From the NCBI RefSeq assembly GCF_025655475.1, contig NZ_JAHTIK010000001.1, positions 4,456,451 to 4,520,450 of the forward strand: 64,000 nt of DNA, written 5' to 3'. Positions 1 to 9,164 of this stretch are shown piece after piece. The position numbers and the translations under genes are program-made. How positions within the stretch are numbered: the stretch's first letter is position 1; every line of letters begins with the position of its first letter. The notes under the pieces are model-generated. The model worked only from the letters and a program-made list of their open reading frames with translations. It did no database searches and was not told where the DNA came from. The DNA comes from Kitasatospora sp. DSM 101779. Lineage in GTDB: Bacteria; Actinomycetota; Actinomycetes; Streptomycetales; Streptomycetaceae.

Positions 1-273
1 CAGCCGCAGCCGGCCGCCCCGCCGCAGGCCGCGGCCCCGCAGCCGCCGGCCCCGGTGCAGCCGCAGCGTCCGGCCCCCCAGGCCGCGGCCCCGCAGCCGC
101 AGGCCGCACCGTCGCCGGCCGCCGGTGCGTACCAGCCGACGCCGGTCGCGCCGGAGGACGACATCCCGGAGGACGACGACCCGGACCTGACCGAGGAGGC
201 GTTCTCCGGGCAGGAGCTGATCATCCGTGAGCTCGGGGCGACCGTCCTGGAGGAGATCCACCACAACACCTGA
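1..273 (+). CDS. dnaX: DNA polymerase III gamma/tau subunit, C-terminal end (partial)
   Basis: This is the tail of a gene that begins before the window; the frame is open from base 1 and ends with TGA at 271-273. The visible 90 residues are a Pro/Ala/Gln-rich linker followed by an acidic patch and a conserved-looking end ([16 protein letters not shown]-like). Actinobacterial DnaX proteins have such a low-complexity tail after the AAA+ clamp-loader domain, and dnaX-ybaB-recR is a widespread bacterial gene order. The ATPase domain itself is outside the window, so the call rests on the tail and on the two downstream genes. The clamp loader loads the beta clamp at the replication fork. Confidence 0.8.
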   Translation, partial: QPQPAAPPQAAAPQPPAPVQPQRPAPQAAAPQPQAAPSPAAGAYQPTPVAPEDDIPEDDDPDLTEEAFSGQELIIRELGATVLEEIHHNT

Positions 274-416
274 TCCGCGCCGCCCGGGCCCGCCGCGGGC
301 CACGGCCGACCCGGCGCGGGCCGTCGGCGGGCCGGGGCCGGGCAGGTCCGCCACGGCGGTCGTCCGGGCCGCGTAGGCTCGGGGACGACGATGTCGTACA
401 GGACAGGAGATGTGCC

Positions 417-755
417 GTGTTCCCTGGTGGCCAGCCCAACATGCAGCAGCTGCTGAAGCAGGCGCAGAAGATGCAGGAGGAGCTCGGCAAGGTCCAGAAG
501 GAGCTGGCCGAGACCAAGGTGAGCGGTTCGGCGGGCGGCGGCCTGGTCGAGGCGACGGTGACGGGCTCCGGCGAGCTGGTGGCGCTGGCGATCGCGCCGG
601 CCGCGGTCGACCCGGAGGACACCGAGACCCTGGCCGACCTGGTGCTGGCGGCCGTGCGGGACGCCAATGCGGCGGCCCAGAAGCTGCAGGCCGAGCGGAT
701 GGGCCCGCTGACCCAGGGCCTGGGCGGCGGCGGCATCCCCGGCCTCCCGTTCTGA
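417..755 (+). CDS. YbaB/EbfC family nucleoid-associated protein
   Basis: A 112-residue protein with the family layout: Met/Gln-rich start, a long amphipathic helix (residues about 8-35), a central sheet with a Gly-rich turn, and a C-terminal helix followed by a Gly-rich tail ending [10 protein letters not shown]. YbaB/EbfC proteins are dimeric DNA-binding factors encoded between dnaX and recR in many bacteria, exactly as here. The GTG start is supported by an AGGAGA ribosome site about 7 bases upstream. A strong terminator hairpin (902-932) separates it from recR, so recR is probably not simply co-transcribed with it. Confidence 0.92.
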   Translation: MFPGGQPNMQQLLKQAQKMQEELGKVQKELAETKVSGSAGGGLVEATVTGSGELVALAIAPAAVDPEDTETLADLVLAAVRDANAAAQKLQAERMGPLTQGLGGGGIPGLPF

Positions 756-901
756 TCCGGGGCCCGCTCGGGCACCGGCGCCCGGCCGCCCGCCCGGTGC
801 ACGCTGCAGGGTGGGTGCACGCTGCGCGGTGCACGGCGGGTGGTGCTCCGGTCGCGTGCAGTGTGCCGACACGCGCCGGTGCTGTGTGATTTATGGGTGA
901 G

Positions 902-932
902 TCGGGCGCCGGACGGTGTGTCCGGCGCCCGA
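902..932 (+). terminator. Hairpin terminator between ybaB and recR
   Basis: A perfect 13-base inverted repeat (tcgggcgccggac at 902-914 and its complement at 920-932) with a 5-base loop. No U tract follows, as is usual for this group. It sits 147 bases after the ybaB stop and 82 before the recR start. Confidence 0.65.
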
Positions 933-1013
933 TCCGTTGGATGATGGCACCGGAGCGACGGGCCCCGGAGCACTGGGTTCCGGGCCGTGGCCCCGGCCGA
1001 AGGAAGGCGTGAC

Positions 1014-1613
1014 GTGTACGAGGGCGTGGTTCAGGACCTGATCGACGAACTGGGCAGGCTGCCCGGCGTCGGGCCCAAGAGCGCTCAGCGGATCGCCTTC
1101 CACGTCCTGCAGGCCGACCCGGTGGACGTCCGGCGGCTGGCCGGCGCGCTGATGCAGGTGAAGGAGAAGGTCCGGTTCTGCGCGGTCTGCGGCAACGTCG
1201 CGGAGTCCGAGCAGTGCCGGGTCTGTCTGGACCCGCGCCGCGACCTCGCGGTGATCTGCGTGGTCGAGGAGCCGAAGGACGTGGTGGCGATCGAGCGGAC
1301 ACGCGAGTTCCGCGGCCGCTACCACGTGCTGGGCGGCGCGATCAGCCCGATCGAGGGCGTCGGCCCGGACGACCTGCGGATCCGGGAGCTGATGACCCGG
1401 CTCGCGGACGGCACGGTCACCGAGCTGATCCTGGCCACCGACCCCAATCTGGAGGGGGAGGCGACCGCCACCTACCTGGCCCGGCTGTGCAAGCCGATGG
1501 GCCTGAAGGTGACCCGGCTGGCGAGCGGCCTGCCCGTCGGCGGGGACCTGGAGTACGCCGACGAGGTCACCCTCGGCCGGGCCTTCGAAGGGAGACGACT
1601 GCTCGATGTCTGA
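1014..1613 (+). CDS. recR: Recombination mediator protein RecR
   Basis: A 199-residue RecR, which with RecF and RecO helps load RecA on gapped DNA. Visible features are the N-terminal helix-hairpin-helix ([11 protein letters not shown], residues 16-26), a four-Cys zinc finger (Cys56, Cys59, Cys68, Cys71) and the Toprim domain beginning near [10 protein letters not shown]. Length matches the family. I use the GTG at 1014, preceded by AGGAAGG, rather than a GTG nine codons upstream, because RecR proteins start close to this residue. The stop codon overlaps the next gene start by 8 bases, suggesting translational coupling. Confidence 0.95.
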   Translation: MYEGVVQDLIDELGRLPGVGPKSAQRIAFHVLQADPVDVRRLAGALMQVKEKVRFCAVCGNVAESEQCRVCLDPRRDLAVICVVEEPKDVVAIERTREFRGRYHVLGGAISPIEGVGPDDLRIRELMTRLADGTVTELILATDPNLEGEATATYLARLCKPMGLKVTRLASGLPVGGDLEYADEVTLGRAFEGRRLLDV

Positions 1614-2247
1614 CCACAGGGACACCGCCCACACCAGCGAGCCCGACGACTTCGCCGTGCAGATCGCCGATTCGGTGGAGAGCTTCGTGCTCGCCGTCAC
1701 CGAGGTGGCCAAGGGCGACGAGCCGGGCAGCGCGATCTCGCTGCTGCTGCTGGAGGTCTCGCAGCTGCTGCTGGCGGGCGGCCGGCTGGGGGCGATCGAG
1801 GACGTCGTGCCGGAGGACCGCTTCGAGCCGGACACCGGGCCGGAGCCGGACGGCGTCGAGCTGCGCGAGCGGCTGGCCGAACTGCTGGCGCCGATCGACG
1901 TCTACCACGAGGTCTTCGACCCGTACGGGCCGCCGGAGAAGCCGAGCGCCTTCCGGATCTCGGACGACCTCGCGGGTGTCGTCGCCGAGCTGCGGCACGG
2001 CCTGGTGCACTACCGGGAGGGCCGGGTCAGCGAGGCGCTGTGGTGGTGGCAGTTCTCGTACCTGTCCAACTGGGGCTCGACCTGCACCGCGGTGCTGCGG
2101 GCGCTGCAGTCGCTGATCGCGCACGTCCGGCTGGACAGCCCGATCGGTGCGGCGGTGGACGGTGCGGACACCGACCAGGACGGGCTCACCGACGAGCAGC
2201 TGGAGCAGCAGGCCGGCGACCTGATGGCCGCCGAGCTGGGGCTGTGA
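1606..2247 (+). CDS. DUF5063 domain protein
   Basis: A 213-residue acidic, mostly helical protein resembling the DUF5063 family that accompanies recR in Streptomyces-type genomes (family name from memory, not searched). It has no signal peptide or membrane segment and carries a Trp-rich stretch ([13 protein letters not shown], near residues 145-157). Its ATG lies inside the last codons of recR, so the two are almost certainly one operon. Function is unknown; position suggests a link to recombination or simply conserved co-transcription. Confidence 0.8.
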   Translation: MSDHRDTAHTSEPDDFAVQIADSVESFVLAVTEVAKGDEPGSAISLLLLEVSQLLLAGGRLGAIEDVVPEDRFEPDTGPEPDGVELRERLAELLAPIDVYHEVFDPYGPPEKPSAFRISDDLAGVVAELRHGLVHYREGRVSEALWWWQFSYLSNWGSTCTAVLRALQSLIAHVRLDSPIGAAVDGADTDQDGLTDEQLEQQAGDLMAAELGL

Positions 2248-2485
2248 CGAAGGTTCCATCGAATCTCCACAACGTGAAATCCGGGGTCGGGCTGGTGCCC
2301 GGCCCCGGATTTTCTTTCGGCGGACGGCGCCCGGCCCGCAGACCTGCCTGTTCCTGCTGCTCACCAGGCGATATGGTCGTCTCGTCATATGGATGGCTCC
2401 GGTCGCCCGCGCCCCGCTCGATAGACTGGCCGCGACCGCAGAAGGGGGCCACCACCCCCGAAACGACACAAGTCGAGGAGCGCAC

Positions 2486-3766
2486 GTGGGCCTTGTCGTG
2501 CAGAAGTACGGCGGCTCATCCGTTGCGGATGCCGAAGGCATCAAGCGAGTCGCCCGACGGATCGTCGACACCAGGAAGGCCGGCCATGAGGTCGTCGTCG
2601 TGGTGTCCGCGATGGGAGACACGACGGACGAGCTCATCGAACTCGCGGAACAGGTGACCCCTATTCCGTCCGGCCGTGAGTTCGACATGCTGCTGACCGC
2701 AGGAGAGCGCATCTCCATGGCGCTGCTGGCCATGGCGATCAAAACGCTGGGCTTCGACGCCCAGTCCTTCACGGGCAGCCAGGCGGGCGTCATCACCGAC
2801 GCCACGCACAACAAGGCACGCATCATCGACGTCACGCCCGGCCGGATCCGCAACGCCCTGGACGAGGGCAACATCGCGATCGTGGCCGGCTTCCAGGGCG
2901 TGTCGCAGGTCAGCAAGGACATCACCACGCTGGGCCGCGGCGGCTCGGACACCACGGCCGTCGCCCTGGCGGCGGCGCTCGGCGCCGAGGTCTGCGAGAT
3001 CTACACCGACGTGGACGGTGTGTTCTCCGCGGACCCGCGCGTGGTGAAGAAGGCGCGGAAGATCGACTGGATCTCCTTCGAGGACATGCTGGAGCTGGCC
3101 TCGTCCGGCTCCAAGGTGCTCCTCGACCGGTGCGTCGAGTACGCCCGCCGCTACAACATCCCGATCCATGTCCGCTCGTCGTTCTCCGGTCTGCCGGGGA
3201 CTATCGTGAGCGCCGACAACCCCAACAAGCCCGAAGGGGGCGAGATGGAGCAGGCCATCATCTCCGGAGTCGCCCACGACACGTCCGAGGCGAAGATCAC
3301 CGTCGTCGGGGTACCGGACAAGCCGGGCGAGGCGGCCCGGATCTTCCGCGCCATCGCGGATGCCGAGGTCAACATCGACATGGTGGTGCAGAACGTCTCC
3401 ACCGCGTCGACCGGTCTCACCGACATCTCCTTCACCCTGCCGAAGACCGACGGCCAGAAGGCCATCGACGCCCTCGGCCGGGTCAAGGACGGCATCGGCT
3501 ACGAGTCGCTGCGCTACGACGACGCCATCGGCAAGCTCTCGCTGGTCGGCGCCGGCATGCGCTCCAACCCGGGCGTCACCGCCACGTTCTTCGAGGCGCT
3601 CTCCGAGGCCGGGGTCAACATCGAGCTGATCTCCACCTCCGAGATCCGCATCTCGGTCGTCACCCGCTCCGAGGACATCCCGGAAGCCGTGCGCGCCGTG
3701 CACACCGCCTTCGGCCTCGACTCCGAGACCGACGAGGCCGTGGTCTACGGCGGCACCGGCCGCTGA
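2486..3766 (+). CDS. lysC: Aspartate kinase (aspartokinase)
   Basis: A 426-residue enzyme that phosphorylates aspartate, the first step toward lysine, threonine, methionine and diaminopimelate for the cell wall. It begins with the family signature [11 protein letters not shown], has the kinase motif FQGVSQ and [16 protein letters not shown] (residues about 140-165), and ends in two ACT domains that bind the feedback amino acids. The GTG at 2486 follows GAGGAG. An in-frame ATG at 3245 after gaaggggg would give a 173-residue beta subunit as in Corynebacterium. Unusually for this group, asd does not follow: a strong terminator and a sigma-factor gene come next. Confidence 0.96.
   Translation: MGLVVQKYGGSSVADAEGIKRVARRIVDTRKAGHEVVVVVSAMGDTTDELIELAEQVTPIPSGREFDMLLTAGERISMALLAMAIKTLGFDAQSFTGSQAGVITDATHNKARIIDVTPGRIRNALDEGNIAIVAGFQGVSQVSKDITTLGRGGSDTTAVALAAALGAEVCEIYTDVDGVFSADPRVVKKARKIDWISFEDMLELASSGSKVLLDRCVEYARRYNIPIHVRSSFSGLPGTIVSADNPNKPEGGEMEQAIISGVAHDTSEAKITVVGVPDKPGEAARIFRAIADAEVNIDMVVQNVSTASTGLTDISFTLPKTDGQKAIDALGRVKDGIGYESLRYDDAIGKLSLVGAGMRSNPGVTATFFEALSEAGVNIELISTSEIRISVVTRSEDIPEAVRAVHTAFGLDSETDEAVVYGGTGR
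3245..3766 (+). other. Probable internal start for an aspartokinase beta subunit
   Basis: ATG at 3245 is in frame with lysC and is preceded by the purine run gaaggggg about 5 bases away. Translation from here would give 173 residues starting [20 protein letters not shown], covering both ACT domains. In Corynebacterium glutamicum the beta subunit is known to start at the equivalent residue, so an alpha2-beta2 enzyme is likely here by inference. Confidence 0.6.
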
Positions 3767-3771
3767 CGCAC

Positions 3772-3813
3772 CGGGCGGGCCGGGGCACCCACCGCGGTGC
3801 CCCGGCCCGCCCG
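3772..3813 (+). terminator. Strong hairpin terminator after lysC
   Basis: A perfect 18-base inverted repeat (arms 3772-3789 and 3796-3813, six-base loop) starts five bases after the lysC stop. It has no U tract but is one of the most stable hairpins in the window and isolates lysC from the sigma-factor gene. Confidence 0.85.
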
Positions 3814-3992
3814 CAGTCGGTCGGCCGGCAGCCCGCCGGCCCGCGATCGGGGCGACCGTCACGGTTTCTCCCGATCCTTCCGAGACAATCCGTCAGAATC
3901 ACCCGCTGTCCCGCTGGAGCGGGCTCCGGTCCGTACGGAAGAATGGCAGGCCGTCCGGGCAACCATGACGGGGGATCGAGTGTCCAACAGGC

Positions 3993-4583
3993 GTGTCGAA
4001 CGTGATCGAAGCGGTGCCGGTGGTGTCGCTGCCGGTGCGCCGGTCGGCAGCTAGTCGGATGGGCTCGGCCGCGGCGGCGGACGCGACAGGGGCCAGCGTC
4101 GACCAGCTCACCGAGACGTACCAGGCCCACTACCGGTCCTTGCTGCGCCTCGCCGCGCTGCTGCTCGACGACCTGTCCTCGTGCGAGGACGTCGTCCAGG
4201 AGGCGTTCATCCGGGTCCACGCGGCCCGGCGGCGGGTGCGTGAACCCGAGAAGACCCTCGCCTACCTGCGGCAGACCGTCGTCAACCTGTCCCGCTCCAC
4301 CCTGCGCCGGCGCATCCTCGGCCTGCGAGTGCTCCCCAAGCCCATGCCTGACATGGCCAGTGCAGAAGAAGGGGCCTACGATGCGCTGGAGCGCGATCAG
4401 CTGAGGACCGCGCTGCGGGGACTGCAGCGCCGTCAGCGGGAGGTGCTCGTGCTGCGCTACTACGCGGACCTGACGGAGGCTCAGGTGGCCGAGGTGCTCG
4501 GCGTCTCCGTCGGCTCGGTGAAGGCGTACGGCTCCCGCGGTCTGGCCGCGCTGCGCGTCCTGATGGAGGGCAGCCATGACTGA
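3993..4583 (+). CDS. SigE-family ECF-type RNA polymerase sigma factor
   Basis: A 196-residue sigma-70-family factor. Region 2 is visible at residues about 38-105 (YQAHYRSLLRLAALLLDD, then EDVVQEAFIRVH) and region 4 at 130-190 (LERDQLRTALRGLQRRQREV, LTEAQVAEVLGVSVGSVKAY). It would direct RNA polymerase to a dedicated promoter set. The downstream membrane gene overlaps it by 8 bases, the arrangement of a sigma factor and a cognate regulator. The GTG at 3993 is a choice among several close starts; about 35 N-terminal residues before region 2 are low complexity and the true start could be internal. Confidence 0.9.
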   Translation: MSNVIEAVPVVSLPVRRSAASRMGSAAAADATGASVDQLTETYQAHYRSLLRLAALLLDDLSSCEDVVQEAFIRVHAARRRVREPEKTLAYLRQTVVNLSRSTLRRRILGLRVLPKPMPDMASAEEGAYDALERDQLRTALRGLQRRQREVLVLRYYADLTEAQVAEVLGVSVGSVKAYGSRGLAALRVLMEGSHD

Positions 4584-5601
4584 CGATCAGCCGGGCTCCG
4601 CCCGCGCCGAGAACGAGCTGCGGACCCTCCTCCACCGGGCCGTGGCCACCGTCGAACCCGATCCGACCGCCCTCGGCCGGATCCGGCACGCGGTGCCCCG
4701 CCGCCGCGCCCGCCGCCGGAACGCCTGGACGGGCGCGGTCGCCGCCACCCTGCTCGCCGCGGCCGCCGTACCCGCCCTGCACGCCGTCCGGCCGTTCGAC
4801 CTCTCCGGTGGGACGACCGCCGGCAGCACCGACGCGCACGGCGCCGACCGCACCCCGCGCGCCACCCGCGGCTCCACCGGCGGCCCGCGCACCGCCCCGC
4901 TCCCCGCCCACCCGGACGCGCGGCCCACCCCGTCCACCGGCACCAGTGGCAGTGCCGTCGCCACCGACCCGGGCAGCAGCACCGCGAGCGCGCCCGTCTC
5001 CGTCCCCGCCTGCCTGCGCACCGACCTGGGCCGCGGCACCGCCCACGTGGACCCGGCCGACAGCGCGGGCAGCACCTACGGTTTCTTCACCGTCCGCAAC
5101 ACCTCGGCCCGCAGCTGCGGGGTCACCGGGCCCGGCATCGTCGCCGCCACCGCCGGCGGCCCCGCCGACCAGACCCGGATCAAGGTCGTCGACCACATCG
5201 CGGGTGACGCCGCCACGGCCCTGCCCGCCCCCGGGCCGGTCGCCCTGCCGATGGTCCTCCGTCCCGGCGAGGGATACCGGGTGCGGTTCGGCTGGGTGCC
5301 CGAGGGCGCCTGCCCGAGCAGTGCCCCGCGGGCCGCCGTCGCCGCACCGGAGGCCCCGGCCACCCCCGCGGCCGGCAGCGGCCCGGTGGTGCCCGCCGCC
5401 GCCACCACGGACCCCAGCCCCAGCCCCACGCCCACCGCGGACCCGCCGAGCGTCACCGTCGCCCACACCCCGGTCGGCGGCGACCCCACGGCGGCCAGCA
5501 CCGTGATCACCGGCAGCTGCGGCGGCACCGTCTACCGCACCGCTCCGGAGGCCGTCCCGGCCGAGTCGGCGACGGCCACCGCCACGCCGGGCAAGAGCTA
5601 G
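4576..5601 (+). CDS. One-span membrane protein, putative sigma-factor partner
   Basis: A 341-residue protein. Residues 1-45 form a charged cytoplasmic part ending in an Arg-rich run, residues about 50-70 a single membrane segment, then a Thr/Ser/Pro/Ala-rich linker, and an outside domain (about 140-330) with four Cys residues and a second Pro/Ala-rich stretch. The topology and the 8-base overlap with the sigma-factor gene suggest a membrane-bound modulator, but I see no recognisable ZAS or other anti-sigma motif, so that role is inference. The outer domain vaguely resembles DUF4232-type modules. Confidence 0.75.
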   Translation: MTDDQPGSARAENELRTLLHRAVATVEPDPTALGRIRHAVPRRRARRRNAWTGAVAATLLAAAAVPALHAVRPFDLSGGTTAGSTDAHGADRTPRATRGSTGGPRTAPLPAHPDARPTPSTGTSGSAVATDPGSSTASAPVSVPACLRTDLGRGTAHVDPADSAGSTYGFFTVRNTSARSCGVTGPGIVAATAGGPADQTRIKVVDHIAGDAATALPAPGPVALPMVLRPGEGYRVRFGWVPEGACPSSAPRAAVAAPEAPATPAAGSGPVVPAAATTDPSPSPTPTADPPSVTVAHTPVGGDPTAASTVITGSCGGTVYRTAPEAVPAESATATATPGKS

Positions 5602-5968
5602 TACCGCGTCACGCCACCTGCGCCCCGTCGCGACGTGCCGTTCCCCGCACCACCGGGCCGACAGCACGCACCGGACGCCGCTCCTGGACGGGCAAGGTTG
5701 CCTGACGCGGCACTGGGCCGCGTCCTCGGAGGGCGCGCGGCCGTTCACGAGCGGCGTGGACCGTCCCCCGCGCGCCGGGGTGCGGTCGGCCTGGTGGTGC
5801 GGGGAACGGCGCGGCGCGGACCGTTCGGCACACTTCCCCAGGTCCGCGCCGTTCGGCCTGGCCTGCACCGTTCGGCTCGGGCCGGGCCCGGCGCGTGACC
5901 CCGTGCGGCCCGCCGGAACGGCGCGGGGGAGACCCCGGCCGCAGGGGCAGCCGTAGGAGGTGGTTACC
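5602..5968. repeat. Gene-free gap with large inverted repeats
   Basis: No credible gene lies between the membrane protein and SURF1. The gap holds a 26-base inverted repeat with one mismatch (5637-5662 and 5785-5810, core ccgttccccgcaccacc) enclosing about 120 bases, and directly after it a perfect 10-base inverted repeat (ggcgcggacc at 5813-5822 and complement at 5841-5850). These could fold into one long hairpin plus a terminator-like one. It may be a miniature repeat element or a complex terminator; no target-site duplication is evident. Confidence 0.55.
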
Positions 5969-6757
5969 GTGGTGGGTGTGTACCGGTTTCTCCTGACTCC
6001 GCGGTGGATCGCCGCCACGGCCGTCGGCGTGGTCGCCATCGTGGTCTGCCTGCTGCTCGGCACCTGGCAGCTCGGCCGCTTCGAGTCCCGGGTCGACACC
6101 CACCGGAACACCACCGCCGCCGCGGCGGCGGCCCAGGCGGCCGCCGCCGTCCCGCTCGGCGAGGTGCTCACCGCCGGCCGCCCGCAGGTCGGCACCGACA
6201 CCCTCGGCCGGGCGGTCACCGTCACCGGTAGCTACGACACCGCCCACCAGCTCCTGGTGCCCGGCCGCACCCTCGACGGCCGGCAGGGCTACTACGTGCT
6301 CACGCCGCTGCGCACCGCCGAGGGGCGGGCCGCCGCCGTCGTCCGCGGCTGGGCGCCCGGCGAACCGGGCAGCGGCCCTGCCGTCCCGGTGGCCCCCGCC
6401 GGCGAGGTCACCGTCACCGGCCGGCTCCAGGCCCCGGAGAACAGCGGCAGCGGCGGCGCCGTCGCGGGCGGGCTGCCTGCCGGCCAGCTCGGCACCATCA
6501 GCCCGGCCACCCTGATCAACGTGCTGCCGTACCCGGTCTACGACGGCTGGATCGCCGCCGACCGGGTGCCCGCCCCGCTGACCGCGGTGCCCACCGTCGA
6601 GCCGCAGGGCGGTGACGGCCTCACCCTGCGGGCCTTCCAGAACCTCGGCTACACGCTGGAGTGGTTCGTCTTCGCCGGCTTCGTGGTCTTCATGTGGTTC
6701 CGCCTCGTCCGCCGTGAGGCCGAGGCCGCCCAGGACCGGGCCCTGGGGCTCGTCTGA
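5969..6757 (+). CDS. SURF1 family cytochrome oxidase assembly protein
   Basis: A 262-residue inner-membrane protein with the SURF1 layout: an N-terminal membrane segment (about residues 13-33, ending LGTWQLGRFE, the family signature), a periplasm-side beta domain with the motif YYVLTPLRT and GWAPGEP, and a C-terminal membrane segment (about 233-252). SURF1 proteins assist heme a insertion into cytochrome c oxidase. I place the start at the GTG eight bases after TAGGAGG; a GTG three codons upstream overlaps that site and is less likely. It converges with the lipoprotein gene. Confidence 0.9.
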   Translation: MVGVYRFLLTPRWIAATAVGVVAIVVCLLLGTWQLGRFESRVDTHRNTTAAAAAAQAAAAVPLGEVLTAGRPQVGTDTLGRAVTVTGSYDTAHQLLVPGRTLDGRQGYYVLTPLRTAEGRAAAVVRGWAPGEPGSGPAVPVAPAGEVTVTGRLQAPENSGSGGAVAGGLPAGQLGTISPATLINVLPYPVYDGWIAADRVPAPLTAVPTVEPQGGDGLTLRAFQNLGYTLEWFVFAGFVVFMWFRLVRREAEAAQDRALGLV

Positions 6758-6781
6758 GCCCGGGGCCGGCGGCCCGCGCGG

Positions 6782-7252
6782 TCAGCGCTTCGTCGGCAGC
6801 GGGGTCTTCGCCGTCGGCAGCGGCGAGCGCGGCGAGGGCAGCACGCCACCGGCGACCGCACCCGGCGAGGCGCTCGGGAAGGACCACGACCCGCTCGGTG
6901 ACGGGCTCGGCGAGGAACCGCAGCCGTAGCCGCTCGACCCGGAGGTCGACCCCGACGTGGTGCTGCTGTGGTAGTGGTGCACCGTCCGGCTGCTCTTCGA
7001 CTTCTTCGCGCTCCGCCCGGTCTTGGCCAGCAGCTGCGCGGACAGGTCGCCGCCGAGTGCACCGCCCGCCGCGGCGTCGTCCGCGGCGGTGCCGTCCTCA
7101 GCGGTTCCGGCCACCGCGAACGCGTCCACCGAGATCGTCGGCCGGCCCGCCGCGTCGTAGTCGCACGGGTCGTCGCTCTCGTCCGAGCACGCGGTCGCCG
7201 TCAGCAGCACGGTCAGGGCCGCGGCGGTGGCCAGGGCGGTGCGTCTGCTCAT
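6782..7252 (-). CDS. Putative small lipoprotein
   Basis: A 156-residue secreted protein with a lipoprotein signal: two Arg at residues 3-4, hydrophobic core, and lipobox LLTATAC with Cys22 as the acylation site. The mature part is low complexity, with a Lys/Ser/His patch (KKSKSSRTVHHYHSS) and a Ser/Pro tail, so it probably tethers to or lies in the cell wall. Its ATG overlaps the stop codon of the upstream S9 peptidase gene (ATGA), so it is translated with it. Function unknown. Confidence 0.78.
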   Translation of the reverse strand: MSRRTALATAAALTVLLTATACSDESDDPCDYDAAGRPTISVDAFAVAGTAEDGTAADDAAAGGALGGDLSAQLLAKTGRSAKKSKSSRTVHHYHSSTTSGSTSGSSGYGCGSSPSPSPSGSWSFPSASPGAVAGGVLPSPRSPLPTAKTPLPTKR

Positions 7253-9084
7253 CTGCCGTCTCCCCCGAGCGCGGGGCCCTCGAGGTGGCGCCGTGCGAAG
7301 TCGATCTCCAGCCTCAGCTGCCGGATCCGTTCGTCCACCACCAGCGAGCCGTGGCCGGCGTCGTAGCGGTAGACCTCGTGCACCTTACCCAGCTCCTCCA
7401 GCCGGCGGACATAGTTGTCGATCTGCCGGATCGGGCAGCGCGGGTCGTTCACCCCGGCGCTGATGTACACCGGGGCCTTCACCCGCTCCACGTAGGTGAG
7501 CGGCGAGGACGCCCGCCAGCGGTCCGGCACCTCTTCCGGGGTGCCGCCGAACAGCGTGCGGTCCAGCGACTTCAGCGCCTCCATCTCGTCGTCGTACGCG
7601 GTGAGGTAGTCCGCGACCGGGACGGCCGCCAGGCCAAGCGTCCAGTCGTCCGGCTGCACGCCGAGGCCGAGCAGGGTCAGGTAACCGCCCCACGATCCGC
7701 CGGACAGCACCAGCCGCGCCGGGTCGGCGAGCCCCGACTCCACCGCCCACGCCCGGACGGCGCCGATGTCCTCCAGCTCGATCAGGCCGACCCGCTCGCG
7801 CAGCGCGTCCGTCCACGCCTGGCCGTAGCCGGTCGATCCCCGGTAGTTGACCCGGACGACGGCGAAGCCGTGGTCAAGCCAGGCCGCCGGCCCGGCCGCG
7901 AAGGAGTCGCTGTCGTGGTGGGTCGGGCCGCCGTGCACCTCGAACACCGTCGGGAACGGGCCCTCGCCGGCCGGCCGCTGCACCAGCGCGTGCACCCGCC
8001 CGCCCGGACCCTCCACCCAGACGTCCTCCACCGGCACCGACCCCGGCGGCACCGGCCCGGGGGCCCGCAGCACCACCGTGCCCGCCGTCGAGCGGACGAC
8101 CGAGGGCTCCGCCGCCGAGGACCACAGGAACTCCACCGTGCCGTCCGGCCGCGCCGTCGCCCCCGCGACCGTGCCCCGCGGCGTGTCCAGCCGGGTCAGC
8201 CGGCCGCTCGCCAGGTCGTACGAGAACAGCTCGCTGCGCGCCTCGTACTCGTGCTCGATCAGCAGCGACTGCGCGCCCGGCCGCCACTGCGCCGACAGGT
8301 CGCCCGGGAACTCCCGGCCCTGCTCGTCACGCAGGCCCAGCTCGGTCTCCGAGCCGGTGGCGACGTCCCACAGCATCGGCTCCCAGCGCCCCCGCCGCTG
8401 GTGCGCGACCAGCAGCCGGGTGTCCCCGTCGGCCGGCGCGAAGCCGAGGCAGGCCACCCCGCGCGGCTCCTCGCAGCCGGTCACCTCGTCCAGCTCGGCG
8501 AGCACCGCGCCGTCCGAGAGCCGCAGCACCCGGATCGCCGAGTGCATCGCGTCACCGTGCTCGGTGTGGTCGACAGCCAGCAGCGAGCCGTCGTACGAGA
8601 GGTCGCCGATGCCGCCGTACTCGGCGTGCCGGTACACCACCTCCACCCCGGCAGCACCGGGGCGGCGCAGGAACAGCGTGGTGCCCTCGTCGTCCGTGGA
8701 GGTGCCGACCACCACCGTGCCGTCCCGGCCCAGCGCCAGACCGGCCGAGTACGCGGCGGGCACGCCCGGCACCGCCTCCTCGTCCGGGCCGCCCGCGAAC
8801 GGCTGACGGCGCCACACCCCGAACTCGTCGCCGTCGGTGTCGTCGAACCACCACACCCAGGCGCCGTCCGGGCTGAGCTCGGCGTCCGTGGTGCCGTTGG
8901 GGCGGTCCGTCACCCGGCGGTGCGCGTCCGCGGCCCGGTCCCAGGCGTACACCTCGTAGGTGCCCGTCGAGTTCGACACGTACAGCGCCCGCTCCGGGGC
9001 GTCGTCCGCCCAGTCCGGCAACGACACCCGCGCCGCCCGGAACCGCTGCTCCCACGCCGGTGCGCTGCTCTTCTCCTCGCTCAT
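7249..9084 (-). CDS. S9 family prolyl-oligopeptidase-type peptidase
   Basis: A 611-residue serine peptidase or acyl-peptide hydrolase. Residues 1 to about 350 form a WD/beta-propeller-like domain with repeated DG/W motifs, and the C-terminal alpha/beta-hydrolase domain carries the nucleophile motif GGSWGG, the acid in AGVNDPRCP and the histidine in GHGSLV. There is no signal peptide, so it is probably cytoplasmic and trims peptides. The ATG at 9084 follows a run of G; the open frame continues upstream but without homology. It overlaps the lipoprotein gene by four bases. Confidence 0.9.
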   Translation of the reverse strand: MSEEKSSAPAWEQRFRAARVSLPDWADDAPERALYVSNSTGTYEVYAWDRAADAHRRVTDRPNGTTDAELSPDGAWVWWFDDTDGDEFGVWRRQPFAGGPDEEAVPGVPAAYSAGLALGRDGTVVVGTSTDDEGTTLFLRRPGAAGVEVVYRHAEYGGIGDLSYDGSLLAVDHTEHGDAMHSAIRVLRLSDGAVLAELDEVTGCEEPRGVACLGFAPADGDTRLLVAHQRRGRWEPMLWDVATGSETELGLRDEQGREFPGDLSAQWRPGAQSLLIEHEYEARSELFSYDLASGRLTRLDTPRGTVAGATARPDGTVEFLWSSAAEPSVVRSTAGTVVLRAPGPVPPGSVPVEDVWVEGPGGRVHALVQRPAGEGPFPTVFEVHGGPTHHDSDSFAAGPAAWLDHGFAVVRVNYRGSTGYGQAWTDALRERVGLIELEDIGAVRAWAVESGLADPARLVLSGGSWGGYLTLLGLGVQPDDWTLGLAAVPVADYLTAYDDEMEALKSLDRTLFGGTPEEVPDRWRASSPLTYVERVKAPVYISAGVNDPRCPIRQIDNYVRRLEELGKVHEVYRYDAGHGSLVVDERIRQLRLEIDFARRHLEGPALGGDGR

Positions 9085-9164
9085 CCCCCCATCCAACCCG
9101 ATGCCCGGCGCGGAACGGAACGCGTCCGACCGCGCCGGCCACCGGGCCGGTGCCGCGGCCGCCC

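Noticed and set aside
221-973. Minus-strand frame opposite ybaB
   Set aside because: Shadow of ybaB; Arg/Pro/Ser-rich, without ribosome site or domain.
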